From positions 8,308,001-8,372,000 of the forward strand of contig NZ_JAUSZI010000002.1 of assembly GCF_030817415.1 (NCBI RefSeq): a stretch of 64,000 nucleotides of DNA, in the 5' to 3' direction. Position numbers and translations under genes: made by a program. The notes below the pieces were generated by a model. That model was not told where the DNA came from and searched no databases. It worked only from the letters and a program-made list of their open reading frames with translations. Shown piece after piece: positions 24,668 to 32,451 of the stretch (within the stretch, counting starts at the first letter, position 1; each line of letters starts with the position of its first letter). Source of the DNA: Streptomyces umbrinus (lineage in GTDB: Bacteria; Actinomycetota; Actinomycetes; Streptomycetales; Streptomycetaceae).

Positions 24668-26146
24668 ATGGCCGCCAACCGTCGCCGCCCCATAGCCCTC
24701 GCCGCAGCCTGCGCGACCGCCGTCACGCTCGGCGCCACCGCGCTCGCCGCGACGTCCGCGTCCGCCGCCGAAGTACCGCTCAAGGGCTACGAGTTGACCT
24801 GGGGCATCAAGCAGTCGTACCGCACGTACGTGACCGGGATGGCGGCCGGCAGCTTCACGCCCGAGGGCGGCGCCACGCAGGCCAAGGACAACGGCGCGTT
24901 CACCTTCGTCAACGGCACCGGGACCTACGACTCCGAGGCCCACACCGTGGCGCTCGGCTTCGAGGGCAGCCTGAAGATCGTCTCCAAGCTGCACGGCTTC
25001 GAACTCGCCCTGTCCGACGTGAAGTTCGACAGCAAGGCCGCGAGACTCACCGCGGACGTGACGAAGAGCGGCACGACCCAGCAGGACGTGCCGCTGGCCG
25101 AGGTCACCGTCACCCGCACGATGACGGACATGGCGACCAAGCTGACGAAGGAGGCGGGCGACGTCTTCGGCAGCTCCAGCTACTCCGGCGCGGCCGGCGA
25201 CCCCCTGACGGTCGTGGAGAAGAAGACCGAGTCGCCGACGCCCACGCCCTCGGGCTCCACGACCCCCTCGCCCACCCCGTCCACGACGCCGTCCACCACC
25301 CCCTCGGACACCCCGTCCACCACCCCGTCGCAGACCACGAGCCCGACGTCCTCGCCCACCGAGGCCGACGCCGTGGGCGACATCACCGACGGCACCCTCG
25401 GCTGGGGCGTCAAGCAGTCCTTCCGTACGTACGTGGTGGACGGTGTCGCCAAGGGCCAGATCACCGTGTCCGGCGGTGCCGCGCAGGCGTCCGGCAACGG
25501 GATCTTCACCTTCCCCGACGCCACCGGGACCTACGACACGGACGAGGACACCCTCAAGGCCTCCTTCAAGGGCTCGGTCAACTTCAAGGGCCATGAGACG
25601 AACGGCACTTACGGCCTCGACCTCACCCTCAGCGACCTCAAGGCGGAGGTCGACGGCGGCTCCGGCAAGCTGACCGCGGACGTCGACAGCCTCGGCGAGA
25701 AGTCCGCCGACGTGACCCTCGCCGAACTCAAGCCCAAGTCCGCCGACCTGACGGCCAAGAACGACGTCATCACCCTCGACGACGTCACCGCCACCCTCAC
25801 CAAGGCCGGCGCGGAGGCCTTCGGCGGCTTCTACCAGGCCGGCGCCGAACTCGACCCGGTCGACCTCTCGGTGACCCTGTCCGACGACGCCGAACTCCCG
25901 GACCCCGACCCGACGTCGTCCAGCGGCGGGACGGGCGGCACCACGGGAGGCACGACCGGCGGCACCACCGGCGGCGCGGGCACGACCGGCTCCACCACGG
26001 GCGGCGTGACGGGCGGCCTCGCCTCCACCGGCTCCGACATCCCGGTCGGCGCCCTGGGCGCGGCGGCCGCGGCGACGGTCGCGGCGGGCGCGGGCGTGGT
26101 GTTCGCGGTACGCCGCCGCCGCGCGACGGACGCCACCCAGGCCTGA
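24668..26146 (+). CDS. HtaA-domain heme-binding protein with LAxTG sorting signal
   Basis: 492 residues. Signal peptide ending in SASA (residue about 35). Two HtaA domains at about 40-185 (YELTWGIKQSYRTYVTG) and 240-405 (GTLGWGVKQSFRTYVVDG) are separated by a Thr/Pro/Ser linker of TTPS repeats. A Gly/Thr-rich stalk leads to LASTG, a hydrophobic helix and RRRR. LAxTG is the motif used by Streptomyces class E sortases, so the protein is likely linked to the cell wall. It is 65 bases downstream of htaA and cotranscription is likely. The two proteins could form a wall-to-membrane heme relay toward HmuT. Confidence 0.9.
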   Translation: MAANRRRPIALAAACATAVTLGATALAATSASAAEVPLKGYELTWGIKQSYRTYVTGMAAGSFTPEGGATQAKDNGAFTFVNGTGTYDSEAHTVALGFEGSLKIVSKLHGFELALSDVKFDSKAARLTADVTKSGTTQQDVPLAEVTVTRTMTDMATKLTKEAGDVFGSSSYSGAAGDPLTVVEKKTESPTPTPSGSTTPSPTPSTTPSTTPSDTPSTTPSQTTSPTSSPTEADAVGDITDGTLGWGVKQSFRTYVVDGVAKGQITVSGGAAQASGNGIFTFPDATGTYDTDEDTLKASFKGSVNFKGHETNGTYGLDLTLSDLKAEVDGGSGKLTADVDSLGEKSADVTLAELKPKSADLTAKNDVITLDDVTATLTKAGAEAFGGFYQAGAELDPVDLSVTLSDDAELPDPDPTSSSGGTGGTTGGTTGGTTGGAGTTGSTTGGVTGGLASTGSDIPVGALGAAAAATVAAGAGVVFAVRRRRATDATQA

Positions 26147-26236
26147 CCGAACCGACGGCAACCGGCTGCCGCCCCTGCCATCGGGGGCCGGCGGCCGGAT
26201 GCGTACACACCACTCCTGTAGTGCTTGAATGCCCGC

Positions 26237-26881
26237 GTGACTGATTACGACGTGCTGCGGGTCTTCTGCGGACCGCGCGGTGAGTACGGCAACGAACTCG
26301 GGGTCGTGCGGGACGGTTCCGTACTGCCGGAGCGGGACGAACGGCAGGCGTTCGCGGCCAAACTCGGGTTCAGCGAGACGGTGTTCGTGGACGACCCCGA
26401 GCGCGGGGTCATCGACATCTACACCCCCAGTGTGCGGCTGCCCTTCGCCGGATACCCCTGTGTCGGAGCGGCCTGGCTGCTGGACGTACCCGAACTCGTC
26501 ACGCCCGCGGGCGTGGTGGGCACTCGCCTCGACGGCGAGTTCAGCTGGATCGAGGCCCGCCCGGAGTGGCCGGAGCCGCGCACACTCCGCCGGTACGGCA
26601 CGGCGGCCGAGGTCGACGCGCTGGAGGTGCCCCCACCAGGGGAGTGGCTCTACGCCTGGGCCTGGGAGGACGAGGCGGCCGGCCGGATCCGCGCCCGAGG
26701 CTTCCCCGGCCGCGGCGACGGCGTGCACGAGGACGAGGCCACAGGCGCCGCAGCCCTCCAACTGACAGCCCAACTGGGCCGAGCCCTGAACATCGTCCAG
26801 GGCACAGGCTCCCAACTCCTCACAGCCCCGCAGCCGGAGGGCTGGGTAGAGCTGGGTGGCAGGGTGTTCCTCGAACGCTGA
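26237..26881 (+). CDS. PhzF family protein, short form
   Basis: A 214-residue PhzF/diaminopimelate-epimerase-fold protein: YDVLRVFCGPRGEYGNELGVV at the start, LPFAGYPCVGAAWLL in the middle and GDGVHEDEATGAAALQL at the catalytic C-terminal half. Typical PhzF proteins are 260-300 residues and have GHP; here the position reads GYP. The usual Asp/Glu-rich EDxxTG is kept. It may be an isomerase with altered chemistry or a non-catalytic form. GTG 26237 (VTDYDVL) is chosen; a TTG at 26225 is possible. It sits between the htaA genes and hmuO, but nothing ties it to heme use. Confidence 0.8.
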   Translation: MTDYDVLRVFCGPRGEYGNELGVVRDGSVLPERDERQAFAAKLGFSETVFVDDPERGVIDIYTPSVRLPFAGYPCVGAAWLLDVPELVTPAGVVGTRLDGEFSWIEARPEWPEPRTLRRYGTAAEVDALEVPPPGEWLYAWAWEDEAAGRIRARGFPGRGDGVHEDEATGAAALQLTAQLGRALNIVQGTGSQLLTAPQPEGWVELGGRVFLER

Positions 26882-26910
26882 GAACAGGGGCCGCGCCCCC
26901 GGCTTTTGCT

Positions 26911-26985
26911 TTTAGGGGCGCGGGGCTGTGTCAATTTGCGGCTCCGCCGCGTGGGCGCGACCAGCCCCCACTCACCCGCACCCAA
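26911..26985. repeat. dispersed intergenic repeat between convergent genes
   Basis: TTAGGGGCGCGGGGCTGTGT followed by GCGGCTCCGCCGCGTGGGCG and CCAGCCCCCACTCACCCGC. Hairpin-forming; lies between phzF-like and hmuO genes, which converge. Confidence 0.75.
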
Positions 26986-27009
26986 AACTCAACCAACCCA
27001 GCGGAGCGC

Positions 27010-27669
27010 TCACGCACTGATGCGGAACTCTTCCCCCAAAGCAACAAAGACCGCGATGTTGAGCGCGAACGCCCGCTTGCACTCAGCAATGATCCGCTGC
27101 TTCTCCAGATCATCCGCAAGCACACCATCGAGCAACTCGCGATACCCCCGCTTGAACGCGGCAGGGTTCCCGATGTCCTCGAACACGTAGAACCGCACCC
27201 CGTCCCCCTTGCGGGCGAAGCCCCACGTCTGCTCGGCCTTGCTCCGCAGGACCTGGCCGCCGGAGAGGTCGCCGAGGTAACGGGTGTAGTGATGCGCCAC
27301 GTACCCACCGGGCCACGTACGCGCGCACTCGGTGATCCGCGCCGTGTACTCCTCGGTCGCGGGCAGCGCCGTGACGCTCTCGCGCCACTCCGGGCCCCGC
27401 AGATGCGCGAGATCCCGCTCCAGCGCGGCCACCCGCACCAGCTCGGGGCGCAGGAACGGCCCCGCCACGGGATCGCCGACGAGCTCGCGCCCGCCTTCCT
27501 CCAGCGCCCGGTAGACGAACCACAGCTGCTCGGTGTACCGCGTGTACGCGTCCACGCCCAGCCTGCCGCCCAGCAACTCGCTCATGAACGTCGAGTCGTG
27601 CGCCTGCCCGTGCTGCTCGTGCGACGCGGTGCGGATGAGCGTCGAGAACGGTGTGCTCGACGAGTTCAT
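27010..27669 (-). CDS. hmuO: biliverdin-producing heme oxygenase
   Basis: A 219-residue all-helical heme oxygenase. The proximal His lies in IRTASHEQHGQAHDS (about residues 12-26). The distal helix is HHYTRYLGDLSGGQVL (kinked Gly-rich helix over the heme), and the C-terminal FYVFEDIGNPAAFKRGYRELLD is conserved. It opens the heme ring with O2 and electrons, giving biliverdin, CO and Fe2+. GGAGG precedes ATG 27669; an iron box is 45 bases upstream. It completes the uptake chain HtaA-HmuTUV-HmuO. Confidence 0.93.
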   Translation of the reverse strand: MNSSSTPFSTLIRTASHEQHGQAHDSTFMSELLGGRLGVDAYTRYTEQLWFVYRALEEGGRELVGDPVAGPFLRPELVRVAALERDLAHLRGPEWRESVTALPATEEYTARITECARTWPGGYVAHHYTRYLGDLSGGQVLRSKAEQTWGFARKGDGVRFYVFEDIGNPAAFKRGYRELLDGVLADDLEKQRIIAECKRAFALNIAVFVALGEEFRISA

Positions 27670-27714
27670 GAAGACCTCCGGGGCCGAAGGGGGACGAGAG
27701 CCGGGCCCATCTTG

Positions 27715-27733
27715 TATGGTTAGGCTTACCTAA
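27715..27733. promoter_or_regulatory. iron box (IdeR/DmdR-type) upstream of hmuO
   Basis: TATGGTTAGGCTTACCTAA matches 16 of 19 positions of the consensus TTAGGTTAGGCTAACCTAA and lies just before the heme oxygenase start. Confidence 0.8.
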
Positions 27734-27800
27734 GTCAACAGGTTTCCCGACGCCCTGTCGGTAAAACCGTACCCCGAATCTCCATCCGGTCCACATGAAA

Positions 27801-27830
27801 AAGCCGCCCCTCTGTTCGAGCGGGCGGCTT
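27801..27830 (-). terminator. intrinsic terminator of the methionine aminopeptidase gene
   Basis: Arms AAGCCGCCC (27801-27809) and GGGCGGCTT (27822-27830). Read on the minus strand, the stem is followed by TTTTTC, a rare classical U-tract in this genome, 29 bases past the map stop. Confidence 0.8.
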
Positions 27831-27858
27831 GGTGCGGAACTTGGTCGGAAAAGGGCGG

Positions 27859-28716
27859 TTACGGCAGGGTCAGCACCTCGGCCCCGCTGTCCGTGACGAC
27901 CAGCGTGTGCTCGAACTGTGCGGTCCGCCGCCGGTCCTTCGTCACGACGGTCCACCCGTCGTCCCACATGTCGTACTCGTGCGTGCCCAGCGTCAGCATC
28001 GGCTCGATCGTGAACGTCATCCCCGGCTGGATCAGGGTCGTCGCGTGCGGGCTGTCGTAGTGCGGGATGATCAGCCCCGAGTGGAACGACGAGTTGATGC
28101 CGTGCCCGGTGAAGTCCCGCACGACCCCGTACCCGAAGCGCTTCGCGTACGACTCGATGACCCGGCCGATGATGTTGATCTGCCGGCCGGGCTTGACGGC
28201 CTTGATGGCACGGTCGAGGGACTCACGGGTCCGCTCGACGAGCAGCCGCGACTCCTCGTCCACGTCGCCGACGAGGTACGTGGCGTTGTTGTCGCCGTGC
28301 ACACCGCCGATGTACGCCGTCACGTCGAGGTTGATGATGTCGCCGTCCCGCAGGACAGTGGAGTCCGGGATGCCGTGACAGATGACCTCGTTCACGGAGG
28401 TGCACAGGGACTTCGGGAAGCCGCGGTAGCCGAGCGTGGACGGGTAGGCGCCGTGGTCGCACATGTAGTCGTGGGCGACCCGGTCCAGCTCGTCCGTGGT
28501 GACGCCGGGCGCGATGAGCTTCGCGGCCTCGGCCATCGCCCGGGCGGCGATCTGCCCCGCGACACGCATCGCCTCGACCGTCTCCGGGGTCTGGACCTCC
28601 CCTCCGGTGTACGGCGTGGGGGCGGGCTTGCCCACGTACTCGGGACGCCTGATGTTTCCCGGCACGGGACGGGTGGGAGAAAGCTCCCCTGGTACGAGCA
28701 GCGACTGGCCAGACAT
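27859..28716 (-). CDS. map: type I methionine aminopeptidase
   Basis: 285 residues. It removes the initiator Met from nascent proteins. The five metal ligands are present: Asp in [22 protein letters not shown] (two), His in [14 protein letters not shown], Glu in [10 protein letters not shown] and Glu in QFEHTLVV. A 30-residue N-terminal extension ([14 protein letters not shown]) resembles the longer actinobacterial MapB-type proteins. ATG 28716 follows a TAGACT box by 7 bases with no ribosome site, so it is leaderless. Confidence 0.93.
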   Translation of the reverse strand: MSGQSLLVPGELSPTRPVPGNIRRPEYVGKPAPTPYTGGEVQTPETVEAMRVAGQIAARAMAEAAKLIAPGVTTDELDRVAHDYMCDHGAYPSTLGYRGFPKSLCTSVNEVICHGIPDSTVLRDGDIINLDVTAYIGGVHGDNNATYLVGDVDEESRLLVERTRESLDRAIKAVKPGRQINIIGRVIESYAKRFGYGVVRDFTGHGINSSFHSGLIIPHYDSPHATTLIQPGMTFTIEPMLTLGTHEYDMWDDGWTVVTKDRRRTAQFEHTLVVTDSGAEVLTLP

Positions 28717-28729
28717 GCCAGCGAGTCTA
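28716..28729 (-). promoter_or_regulatory. leaderless -10 box for map
   Basis: Minus-strand TAGACT (28724-28729) lies 7 bases before ATG 28716 and the start lacks a Shine-Dalgarno, the usual pattern of leaderless Streptomyces transcripts. Confidence 0.65.
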
Positions 28730-28777
28730 ACCAGCGCGTGGTGGGGGACGATGTCCCTGGCGAAAGGAGCCCCAGCC

Positions 28778-29008
28778 ATGGCCCTGTTCAAGAAGCGGAC
28801 CGTCGGGAAGCCGGGCGAGTGGTACTACTGCCTGGAGCACAAGAAGGTCGAAGAGGGTCCCGACTGCCCGGGCAAGGACCGCTTCGGCCCGTACGCGACC
28901 CGTGGCGAGGCGGAGCAGGCGATGGAGATCGCCCGCGAGCGCAATCTCGAGTGGGAGACCGACCCCCGCTGGCATGACTCCGCTGCGCGGGGCCCGGAAG
29001 ACGACTGA
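28778..29008 (+). CDS. small conserved protein of unknown function, 76 aa
   Basis: A soluble acidic 76-residue protein ([20 protein letters not shown]...) with two cysteines ([17 protein letters not shown]) and a helical segment [19 protein letters not shown]. The order aromatic strand, then [15 protein letters not shown] resembles small SPOR-like or DUF proteins, but I cannot place it. AAAGGAG nine bases upstream supports ATG 28778. It is divergent from map with only 61 bases between starts. Confidence 0.75.
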   Translation: MALFKKRTVGKPGEWYYCLEHKKVEEGPDCPGKDRFGPYATRGEAEQAMEIARERNLEWETDPRWHDSAARGPEDD

Positions 29009-29048
29009 CGGCTCCGCCGGAGGGGTCGTGATGAACCTGCGGGTCCGT

Positions 29049-29157
29049 CGTGGCCGATCGCGCAGTTCCCCGCGCCCCTAAAAGCCAGGGGCGCGGGGCA
29101 GTGTCGATTTGCGGCTCCGCCGCGTGGGCGCGGCCGGCCCCCACCGGCCCGCAGCCA
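29049..29157. repeat. dispersed intergenic repeat, compound copy between convergent genes
   Basis: Forward GCGCAGTTCCCCGCGCCCC is followed by the reverse element GGGGCGCGGGGCAGTGTCG, then GCGGCTCCGCCGCGTGGGCG and GGCCCGCAGCC. The forward and reverse halves can pair into one long hairpin between the 76-aa gene and the convergent MFS gene. Confidence 0.8.
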
Positions 29158-29159
29158 AT

Positions 29160-30488
29160 TCACGCACCGGTAGTCGCCCCTTCCCGGGACTCCTTCAACC
29201 GCACCGCATGCTCATTCGTCCGCACGTCGTACGTCATGAGCTTCGGGAGGCACAGAGCCAACGCCCCCACCGCGGCCACGCACAGCACACCCCCGGCCCA
29301 CACGGACCCCCGCACACCGATCCACGCGGCCATGCCACCGGCCCGTACCTGTCCCAGCTGAGGCCCCACCGAGTACGAGAGCAGCTCGATCCCCGCCAGC
29401 CGCCCCCGCAGCTCGTCCGGGATCGTCTGGTTCCACATCGCGGCACGGAAGATCCCGCTGACCATGTCGAAACAGCCGCCCAGCGCGAGGAACAGCAGGA
29501 CCAGCCACACATCGTGAACGACCCCGGCGGCCACCATCGCGAGCCCCCAGAACGCCGCCGCCAGCACCACCATCCGCCCGTGCCGATGCACCCGGGACGT
29601 CCAGCCGCTCGTCAGGCTCACCAGCAGCGCCCCGGCGGGCAGGGCCGCGTACATCAGGCCCAGCGACCACTCGGCGTCCAGCTCGTCGGCGAGGAAGGGC
29701 AGCACGGCCAGCGGGAAGGCGAAGAACATGGCTGCCAGGTCGATGGCGTACGTACCCAGCAGTTCCTTGCGGCTCCACGCGTACTGGGCGCCCTCCAGGA
29801 TCGACCGCAGTGACGGCTTCGCGGCCTCGTGGGAGGCGGGCGACGCGGCGAGGCCGACCGCGAGCGCGACCGACACCACGAAGGTCGCCAGGTCCGCGGC
29901 ATAGGCCCAGCCCAGCCCGGCGTACGCCACGACGAGCCCCGCGACCGCAGGACCCGCGACCCCGCCGACCGTCCACCGCAACGAGTTGAGCGCGGCCGCC
30001 GCCGGCAGGTGCTCGTGCCGCACGATGCGCGGCGTGAGCGCGTCCAGGGCGGGCCGCTGGACGGCGACGAGCGAGGAGGAGAGCGCGGCGACGGCGTACA
30101 ACGGCCACACCAGGGGATCCGGCAGCAGTGCGTTGACCAGCAGTACGCCGCTCAGCAGCCCCTGCCCCACCTCTGTCCAGAGGATCAGCTTCCGCTTGTC
30201 CAGGGCATCGGCGAGCGCCCCGCCGTACAACCCGAACACGATCAGCGGGACGAGTTCCACCGCGCCGATCGCGCCGACGGCCACCACGGAACCGGTCAGA
30301 TCCTTCATCTGCACCGGCAGCGCGACGAAGGTCAGGAAGCTGCCGAAGTTGGTGACGAGCCCGGCCACCCACAGCCGCCGGAAGTCGGCGGAAGTCCGCC
30401 ACGGCGCCAGATCGGGCAGCAGCGCGCGCAGGCGCGAGGGGGCCCGTCCGGGGGCGGATTCGGGGGCGTCGCAATCGGGTTCCGTCAC
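29160..30488 (-). CDS. MFS transporter, enterobactin-exporter (EntS)-like
   Basis: A 442-residue protein with 12 membrane helices in the MFS_3/EntS-like pattern: FRRLWVAGLVTNFGSFLTFVALPVQM (helix 1), GLYGGALADALDKRKLIL (motif A loop), and AALNSLRWTVGGVAGPAVAGL (motif C-like helix 5). Start GTG 30488; the first 35 residues are cytoplasmic. Relatives export siderophores or macrolides, but the substrate here is unknown and no siderophore genes are nearby. Upstream is a 29-bp tandem repeat. Confidence 0.88.
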   Translation of the reverse strand: MTEPDCDAPESAPGRAPSRLRALLPDLAPWRTSADFRRLWVAGLVTNFGSFLTFVALPVQMKDLTGSVVAVGAIGAVELVPLIVFGLYGGALADALDKRKLILWTEVGQGLLSGVLLVNALLPDPLVWPLYAVAALSSSLVAVQRPALDALTPRIVRHEHLPAAAALNSLRWTVGGVAGPAVAGLVVAYAGLGWAYAADLATFVVSVALAVGLAASPASHEAAKPSLRSILEGAQYAWSRKELLGTYAIDLAAMFFAFPLAVLPFLADELDAEWSLGLMYAALPAGALLVSLTSGWTSRVHRHGRMVVLAAAFWGLAMVAAGVVHDVWLVLLFLALGGCFDMVSGIFRAAMWNQTIPDELRGRLAGIELLSYSVGPQLGQVRAGGMAAWIGVRGSVWAGGVLCVAAVGALALCLPKLMTYDVRTNEHAVRLKESREGATTGA

Positions 30489-30554
30489 GAGGTGCCATGG
30501 TCCGGCCCGGCCCCCGACGAGGACAACCGCTTTTCCGACCGCGAGGACCCTCAG

Positions 30555-30645
30555 CCCACCGGCGGGTACATCACCAGCACGTCGACACCGGCGCGTACGT
30601 CACCAGCGAACCGGCACCGGCGCGTACGTCACCAGCGTGCCGGCG
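30555..30645. repeat. 29-bp tandem repeat containing a stop codon in each unit
   Basis: Three units, read on the minus strand, of GCTGGTGACGTACGCGCCGG plus seven variable bases. The first unit overlaps the last codons and TGA of the 30629 gene, and each unit carries the same GCTGG-TGA. The expansion therefore repeats the end of the gene and its stop codon. Confidence 0.7.
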
Positions 30646-31237
30646 GTGGAGACGTCAACTGGTCCGCCAGCCGGGACAGCCGGTCCCGCAGCCGCCGCCT
30701 GCCCCGCGGGGAGGGCAGTGAGTTCTCCCCGGCCGCCGCGCTCACCAGGTGCTGCACGGTGTCCAGGCTGAGGTCCGGCTCCGACGGCACGGCGAGCGCC
30801 TCGTGCGCCATCGCGTGCAGTTCACGGTCGCCGCAGTCCAGTGCGAGGACCGTCGCCCCGGCCCGGCGCGCGTCGTGGACGCGTTCCAGGAGCGGGGCCC
30901 CGGGGGCGTCCGGCGCCACCACGAGGAGTGTCTCGCCCCGCCTGGCCGCCTCGATCCGGCCGAGTCCGACGGCCAGATGGGCCGGGTCGCCGGGATGCGC
31001 CCCGTGCCGTACGAGCGTCGGTGTCAGCTCCGGCGTGCCCGACCAGGCGGCCTCGTCCACGAGGTGCGCGGCGAGGTGCCACGGCTCGTACTCCGCCGTC
31101 CCCACCAGCAGCAGTCCGCCCCCGTGCGGCAGCACGGAGGACCGCAGCGCTCCCGCGAACCGCCGCGTGGCACCCGGCCACTCGGTTCCGGCGAGCACTT
31201 CGCGCAACAGGGCGACCCGTACGGCATCCATGCGCAC
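30629..31237 (-). CDS. conserved hypothetical protein, possible Rossmann-like fold
   Basis: 202 residues, soluble. The pattern GGGLLLVGTAEYEPWHLAAHLVDE, GETLLVVAPDAPGAPLLERVHDAR and GATVLALDCGDRELHAMAHEALAV (strand-loop-helix units) looks like a SIS/Rossmann-type alpha/beta domain. No catalytic motif can be named, and an Arg-rich C-terminal tail follows. Start could be GTG 31237 or ATG 31231. Divergent from the sialidase. Function unknown. Confidence 0.7.
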   Translation of the reverse strand: MRMDAVRVALLREVLAGTEWPGATRRFAGALRSSVLPHGGGLLLVGTAEYEPWHLAAHLVDEAAWSGTPELTPTLVRHGAHPGDPAHLAVGLGRIEAARRGETLLVVAPDAPGAPLLERVHDARRAGATVLALDCGDRELHAMAHEALAVPSEPDLSLDTVQHLVSAAAGENSLPSPRGRRRLRDRLSRLADQLTSPPPARW

Positions 31238-31333
31238 GCATCCTGCCGCAACCGGCCACTCGTCAGGTGGAGTTCACCATGAATTCGCCCGGGGTGGGCA
31301 GAGTGTCCGTCCGAGTCGGTGAGGGAGGGTTCC

Positions 31334-32413
31334 ATGGCCAGTACTGAGACATCAGTGCCGTTCCGGGCGGGACAGGAGGGCTATGCGAGCTTCCGCATCC
31401 CGGCCGTCGTCGCCACCGGCGGGGGCACCCTGCTGGCCTTCTGCGAGGGCCGGGTCGGCTCCCGCGACGACTTCGGGAACATCGACATCGTGCTGAAGCG
31501 CTCCACGGACGGCGGTCTGACCTGGGGCCCGCTCCAGGTCGCCGCCAAGAACGGCGACGCGCTCTCCGGGAACCCGGCCCCCGTCGTCCTCGCCACCGGC
31601 CGTGTCCTGCTCGTCCACCTCCGCAACGCCGCCCTCGCCACCGAGGACGCCATCCGCCGCGGCAAGGTGAGCGCCGCCGACGGACGCCGCGTCTGGGTCC
31701 AGCACAGCGACGACGAAGGGCTCACCTGGTCGAGCCCGAAGGAGATCACGAAGCAGACGAAGAAGGACACCTGGCGGTGGTACGCCACCACCCCGGGCCA
31801 CGCCCTCCAGTTGAGCACCGGCCGAGTCGTCGTCCCCGCCAACCACTCCCTCCCGCCTACCGGCAAGGACACCGGCACCGAGGGCAAGTACAACGGCGGG
31901 CACTGTCTGCTGAGCGATGACGACGGCGGGACCTGGCGCATCGGGTACGTCGACGACAACACCGACAACTACATCAACGTGAACGAGACCACCGCCACCG
32001 AACTCCCCGACGGCCGCGTCTACTTCAACACCCGCACCGACTCCACCGCACCCGGCACCCGCGCCGACGCCTACTCGCGGGACGGCGGCCAGAGTCTGGT
32101 CAAGCCCTTCCGCCCGCAGGCCGGCCTCACCGGCCCGGTCGTCGAGGGCAGCGTGCTCCAGCTCCGCGACCCGGACGTCCTGCTGTACTCCGGCCCCGCC
32201 GACCCCGGTTTCCGCGCCCTGATGACGATCCGCGCCAGCACCGACGACGGCGTCACCTGGCGGCCCGCGCACACCGTGGACGGGCTGCCCGCCGGGTACT
32301 CCGATCTCGTCCGCGTCGACGACGACACCGTCGGACTCCTCCACGAGACGGGCGACTTCGGCGCGTACGAGACCATCGTCTTCCGCAGGGTGCCCGTGAC
32401 GGCGCTCACCTGA
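31334..32413 (+). CDS. sialidase (neuraminidase) family exo-glycosidase without signal peptide
   Basis: A 359-residue six-bladed propeller enzyme. The FRIP motif (YASFRIPAVV) supplies the first catalytic Arg. Four Asp boxes follow: STDGGLTW, SDDEGLTW, SDDDGGTW and STDDGVTW. A nucleophile-area Glu/Tyr pair is likely but not certain. Bacterial sialidases are normally secreted; here no signal or lipobox precedes FRIP, and GGGAGGG fixes ATG 31334. It may be cytosolic, leave by another route, or act on a different sugar. Confidence 0.85.
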   Translation: MASTETSVPFRAGQEGYASFRIPAVVATGGGTLLAFCEGRVGSRDDFGNIDIVLKRSTDGGLTWGPLQVAAKNGDALSGNPAPVVLATGRVLLVHLRNAALATEDAIRRGKVSAADGRRVWVQHSDDEGLTWSSPKEITKQTKKDTWRWYATTPGHALQLSTGRVVVPANHSLPPTGKDTGTEGKYNGGHCLLSDDDGGTWRIGYVDDNTDNYINVNETTATELPDGRVYFNTRTDSTAPGTRADAYSRDGGQSLVKPFRPQAGLTGPVVEGSVLQLRDPDVLLYSGPADPGFRALMTIRASTDDGVTWRPAHTVDGLPAGYSDLVRVDDDTVGLLHETGDFGAYETIVFRRVPVTALT

Positions 32414-32438
32414 CCGCCGCGGACGCGAACCGCGCACG

Positions 32439-32451
32439 TAAAGTCGGCCCA
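32439..32451 (+). promoter_or_regulatory. leaderless -10 box for npdG
   Basis: TAAAGT at 32439-32444, 6 bases before ATG 32451, no ribosome site. The same arrangement (TAAAGT, 6 bases, ATG) recurs at 54547. Confidence 0.6.

Noticed and set aside
24140..26815. Very long antisense open frames, for example 891 codons opposite the htaA/phzF region
   Set aside because: They lie opposite well-supported genes, show no domains and arise from GC-rich codon bias leaving antisense frames open.
29160..30488. Siderophore exporter assignment for the EntS-like MFS gene
   Set aside because: No siderophore biosynthesis genes or iron box nearby; subgroup resemblance alone does not fix the substrate.
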